Assembly (NCBI RefSeq): GCF_022606295.1
Contig: NZ_JAHHZS010000021.1
Coordinates: forward strand, 1-64,000
DNA length: 64,000 nt
Source: Arthrobacter bambusae
GTDB lineage: Bacteria > Actinomycetota > Actinomycetes > Actinomycetales > Micrococcaceae
Direction: 5' to 3'
The notes under the pieces are model-generated. The model made no database searches, was not told where the DNA came from, and saw only the letters and a list, made by a program, of their open reading frames with translations. The translations under genes were made by a program, and so were the position numbers. Of this stretch, positions 62,881-64,000 are shown piece by piece. How positions within the stretch are numbered: position 1 is the first letter of the stretch; each line of letters begins with the position of its first letter.

Positions 62881-64000
62881 GTGCAGATTGATTTCGCTTC
62901 ATCCAGGCAGTCGACCCTGGGGGTGGAATGGGAGCTCGCGCTCGTCAACGCACGCACCGGCGAACTGGTCTCTGTCGCAAACGAGGTGTTGCGTGGCGTG
63001 GCGTCGCGTCACCCGGACCTCAACGAAGACGACGAGCATCCGCACATCAAACGTGAGCTGCTCCTGAACACCGTGGAACTAGTCACGGGCGTGTGCAACA
63101 CCGTCAAGGAAGCCAAGGAAGACTTGGCCCGCTCGCTGCAGGCTGTCAGGGAAGTCACCGACCCCATGGGCGTGGAACTTTTCTGCGCTGGCAGCCACCC
63201 CTTCAGCCCGCCGCAGCTTCAGCCCGTCTCGGACAAAGAGCGCTATGCCAAGCTGATTGACCGGACCCAATGGTGGGGACGGCAAATGGTCATCTACGGA
63301 GTCCACGTCCATGTCGGCCTCGACCGGAGGGACAAGGCGCTCCCCATCCTCGACGGGTTGGTCAACTACTTCCCCCATTTCCAGGCATTGTCCGCTTCAA
63401 GCCCGTTCTGGGGTGGCGAAGACACCGGCTATGCGTCACAGCGCGCCCTGATGTTCCAGCAACTGCCCACGGCCGGATTGCCATTCCAGTTCCCCAGTTG
63501 GGCCGAATACGAGTCCTATGTCCAGGACATGTTCACTACCGGAGTGATCGACACCCTGTCTGAAATCCGCTGGGACATCCGGCCAGTGCCGAACCTGGGC
63601 ACTATCGAGATGCGCATTTGCGATGGCCTCGCCACGCTCGAGGAAGTCGGCGCCGTTGCGGCCCTGACCCAATGCCTGGTGGACGAGTTCTCCACGATCC
63701 TGGACAACGGCGGCAGCATTCCGACCATGCCGCCGTGGCATATCCAGGAAAACAAGTGGCGTGCGGCCCGTTACGGCATGGAGGCGATCATCATCCTCGA
63801 CGCCGAAGGCAACGAGCAGCTCGTCACTGATCACCTGAAGGAAACGCTGCTGCGCCTGGCGCCCATCGCCGAGAAGCTGGGTTGCTCGGCCGAGCTGGCC
63901 GACGTCGAGAAGATCATCGCCCGCGGAGCCGGCTACCAGCGCCAGCGCCGGGTCGCTGCCCAGCATGACGGCGATCTTCACGCGGTTGTCCAGGATCTCG
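62881..64000 (+). CDS. carboxylate-amine ligase, YbdK/glutamate-cysteine ligase type 2 (partial)
   Basis: GTG 62881 with GAGGGG just ahead starts a frame that runs off the right edge without a stop, giving at least 373 residues. IDFASSRQSTLGVEWELALVNARTGEL, HIKRELLLNTVELVTGVC, and HVHVGLDRRDKALPIL with GSHPFSPP and IRWDIRPVPNLGTIEMRICDG are the GCS2/YbdK core. In this family a carboxylate is joined to an amine using ATP; actinobacterial members may make gamma-glutamylcysteine-like or other ligated amides. The remaining C-terminus is outside the window. Confidence 0.92.
   Translation, partial: MQIDFASSRQSTLGVEWELALVNARTGELVSVANEVLRGVASRHPDLNEDDEHPHIKRELLLNTVELVTGVCNTVKEAKEDLARSLQAVREVTDPMGVELFCAGSHPFSPPQLQPVSDKERYAKLIDRTQWWGRQMVIYGVHVHVGLDRRDKALPILDGLVNYFPHFQALSASSPFWGGEDTGYASQRALMFQQLPTAGLPFQFPSWAEYESYVQDMFTTGVIDTLSEIRWDIRPVPNLGTIEMRICDGLATLEEVGAVAALTQCLVDEFSTILDNGGSIPTMPPWHIQENKWRAARYGMEAIIILDAEGNEQLVTDHLKETLLRLAPIAEKLGCSAELADVEKIIARGAGYQRQRRVAAQHDGDLHAVVQDL

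Overview
The window looks like chromosomal DNA of a high-GC actinobacterium of the Micrococcaceae (Arthrobacter, Paenarthrobacter or Pseudarthrobacter type). The inference rests on GC-rich third codon positions, frequent GTG starts behind GGAGG-type ribosome binding sites, a groES-groEL pair under two CIRCE operators, a GuaB-GuaB3-GuaA neighbourhood, a Zur-type box beside a CobW-like gene and an alternative L36 gene, and actinobacterial families such as DUF3817 and THUMP-like methyltransferases. The genus is inferred from gene content and was not checked by a search.

Bases 1-4280 are accessory: a broken epimerase gene, small stress and acetyltransferase genes, a usp-crcB-crcB fluoride-export operon and an SRAP (HMCES/YedK) gene. 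Bases 4231-17990 form one sugar-acid island. It holds a gluconokinase-glycoside hydrolase family 3 fusion, mannonate dehydratase, a GPH-type transporter, fructuronate reductase (uxuB), glucuronate isomerase (uxaC), a LacI regulator, and a four-gene operon alternating sugar-phosphate-isomerase-like TIM barrels with Gfo/Idh/MocA oxidoreductases. A LacI-type palindrome built on GGCAACCGGTTGCC lies upstream of each of the four transcription units, so the island is probably one regulon. The chemistry readable from the genes is glucuronate to fructuronate to mannonate to 2-keto-3-deoxygluconate. The fusion enzyme and the oxidoreductase/isomerase pairs probably release or reshape sugars from conjugates upstream of that path. 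No 2-keto-3-deoxygluconate kinase or KDPG aldolase is present.

Bases 18000-35750 are a mosaic. They include truncated or degraded genes (a secreted-protein fragment and an MFS pseudogene), an MFS transporter, a gntK-gntP gluconate operon, and several single enzymes. A guanidino-compound cluster follows (ureohydrolase, NCS1 transporter, aldehyde dehydrogenase, FAD-linked oxidase) with a divergent PucR regulator. The mosaic ends with a well-preserved tandem glycine riboswitch that now reads into remnants of glyA and sdaA, next to tRNA-Ala(CGC).

Bases 35756-64000 look like core chromosome: tRNA-Ala, galU, 5-formyltetrahydrofolate cyclo-ligase, an FmdB-type zinc ribbon, an SAF-domain protein, a very large superfamily-1 helicase-like protein with degenerate ATPase motifs, guaA, DUF3817, SURF1, a PTS EIIA-type protein, glpD, guaB3, guaB, an AT3/SGNH acyltransferase, groEL/groES, a THUMP-like methyltransferase, a shikimate-dehydrogenase-like gene, rpmJ, a CobW-like gene, and the start of a carboxylate-amine ligase that runs off the right edge. 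Terminator hairpins are clear behind many of these units.
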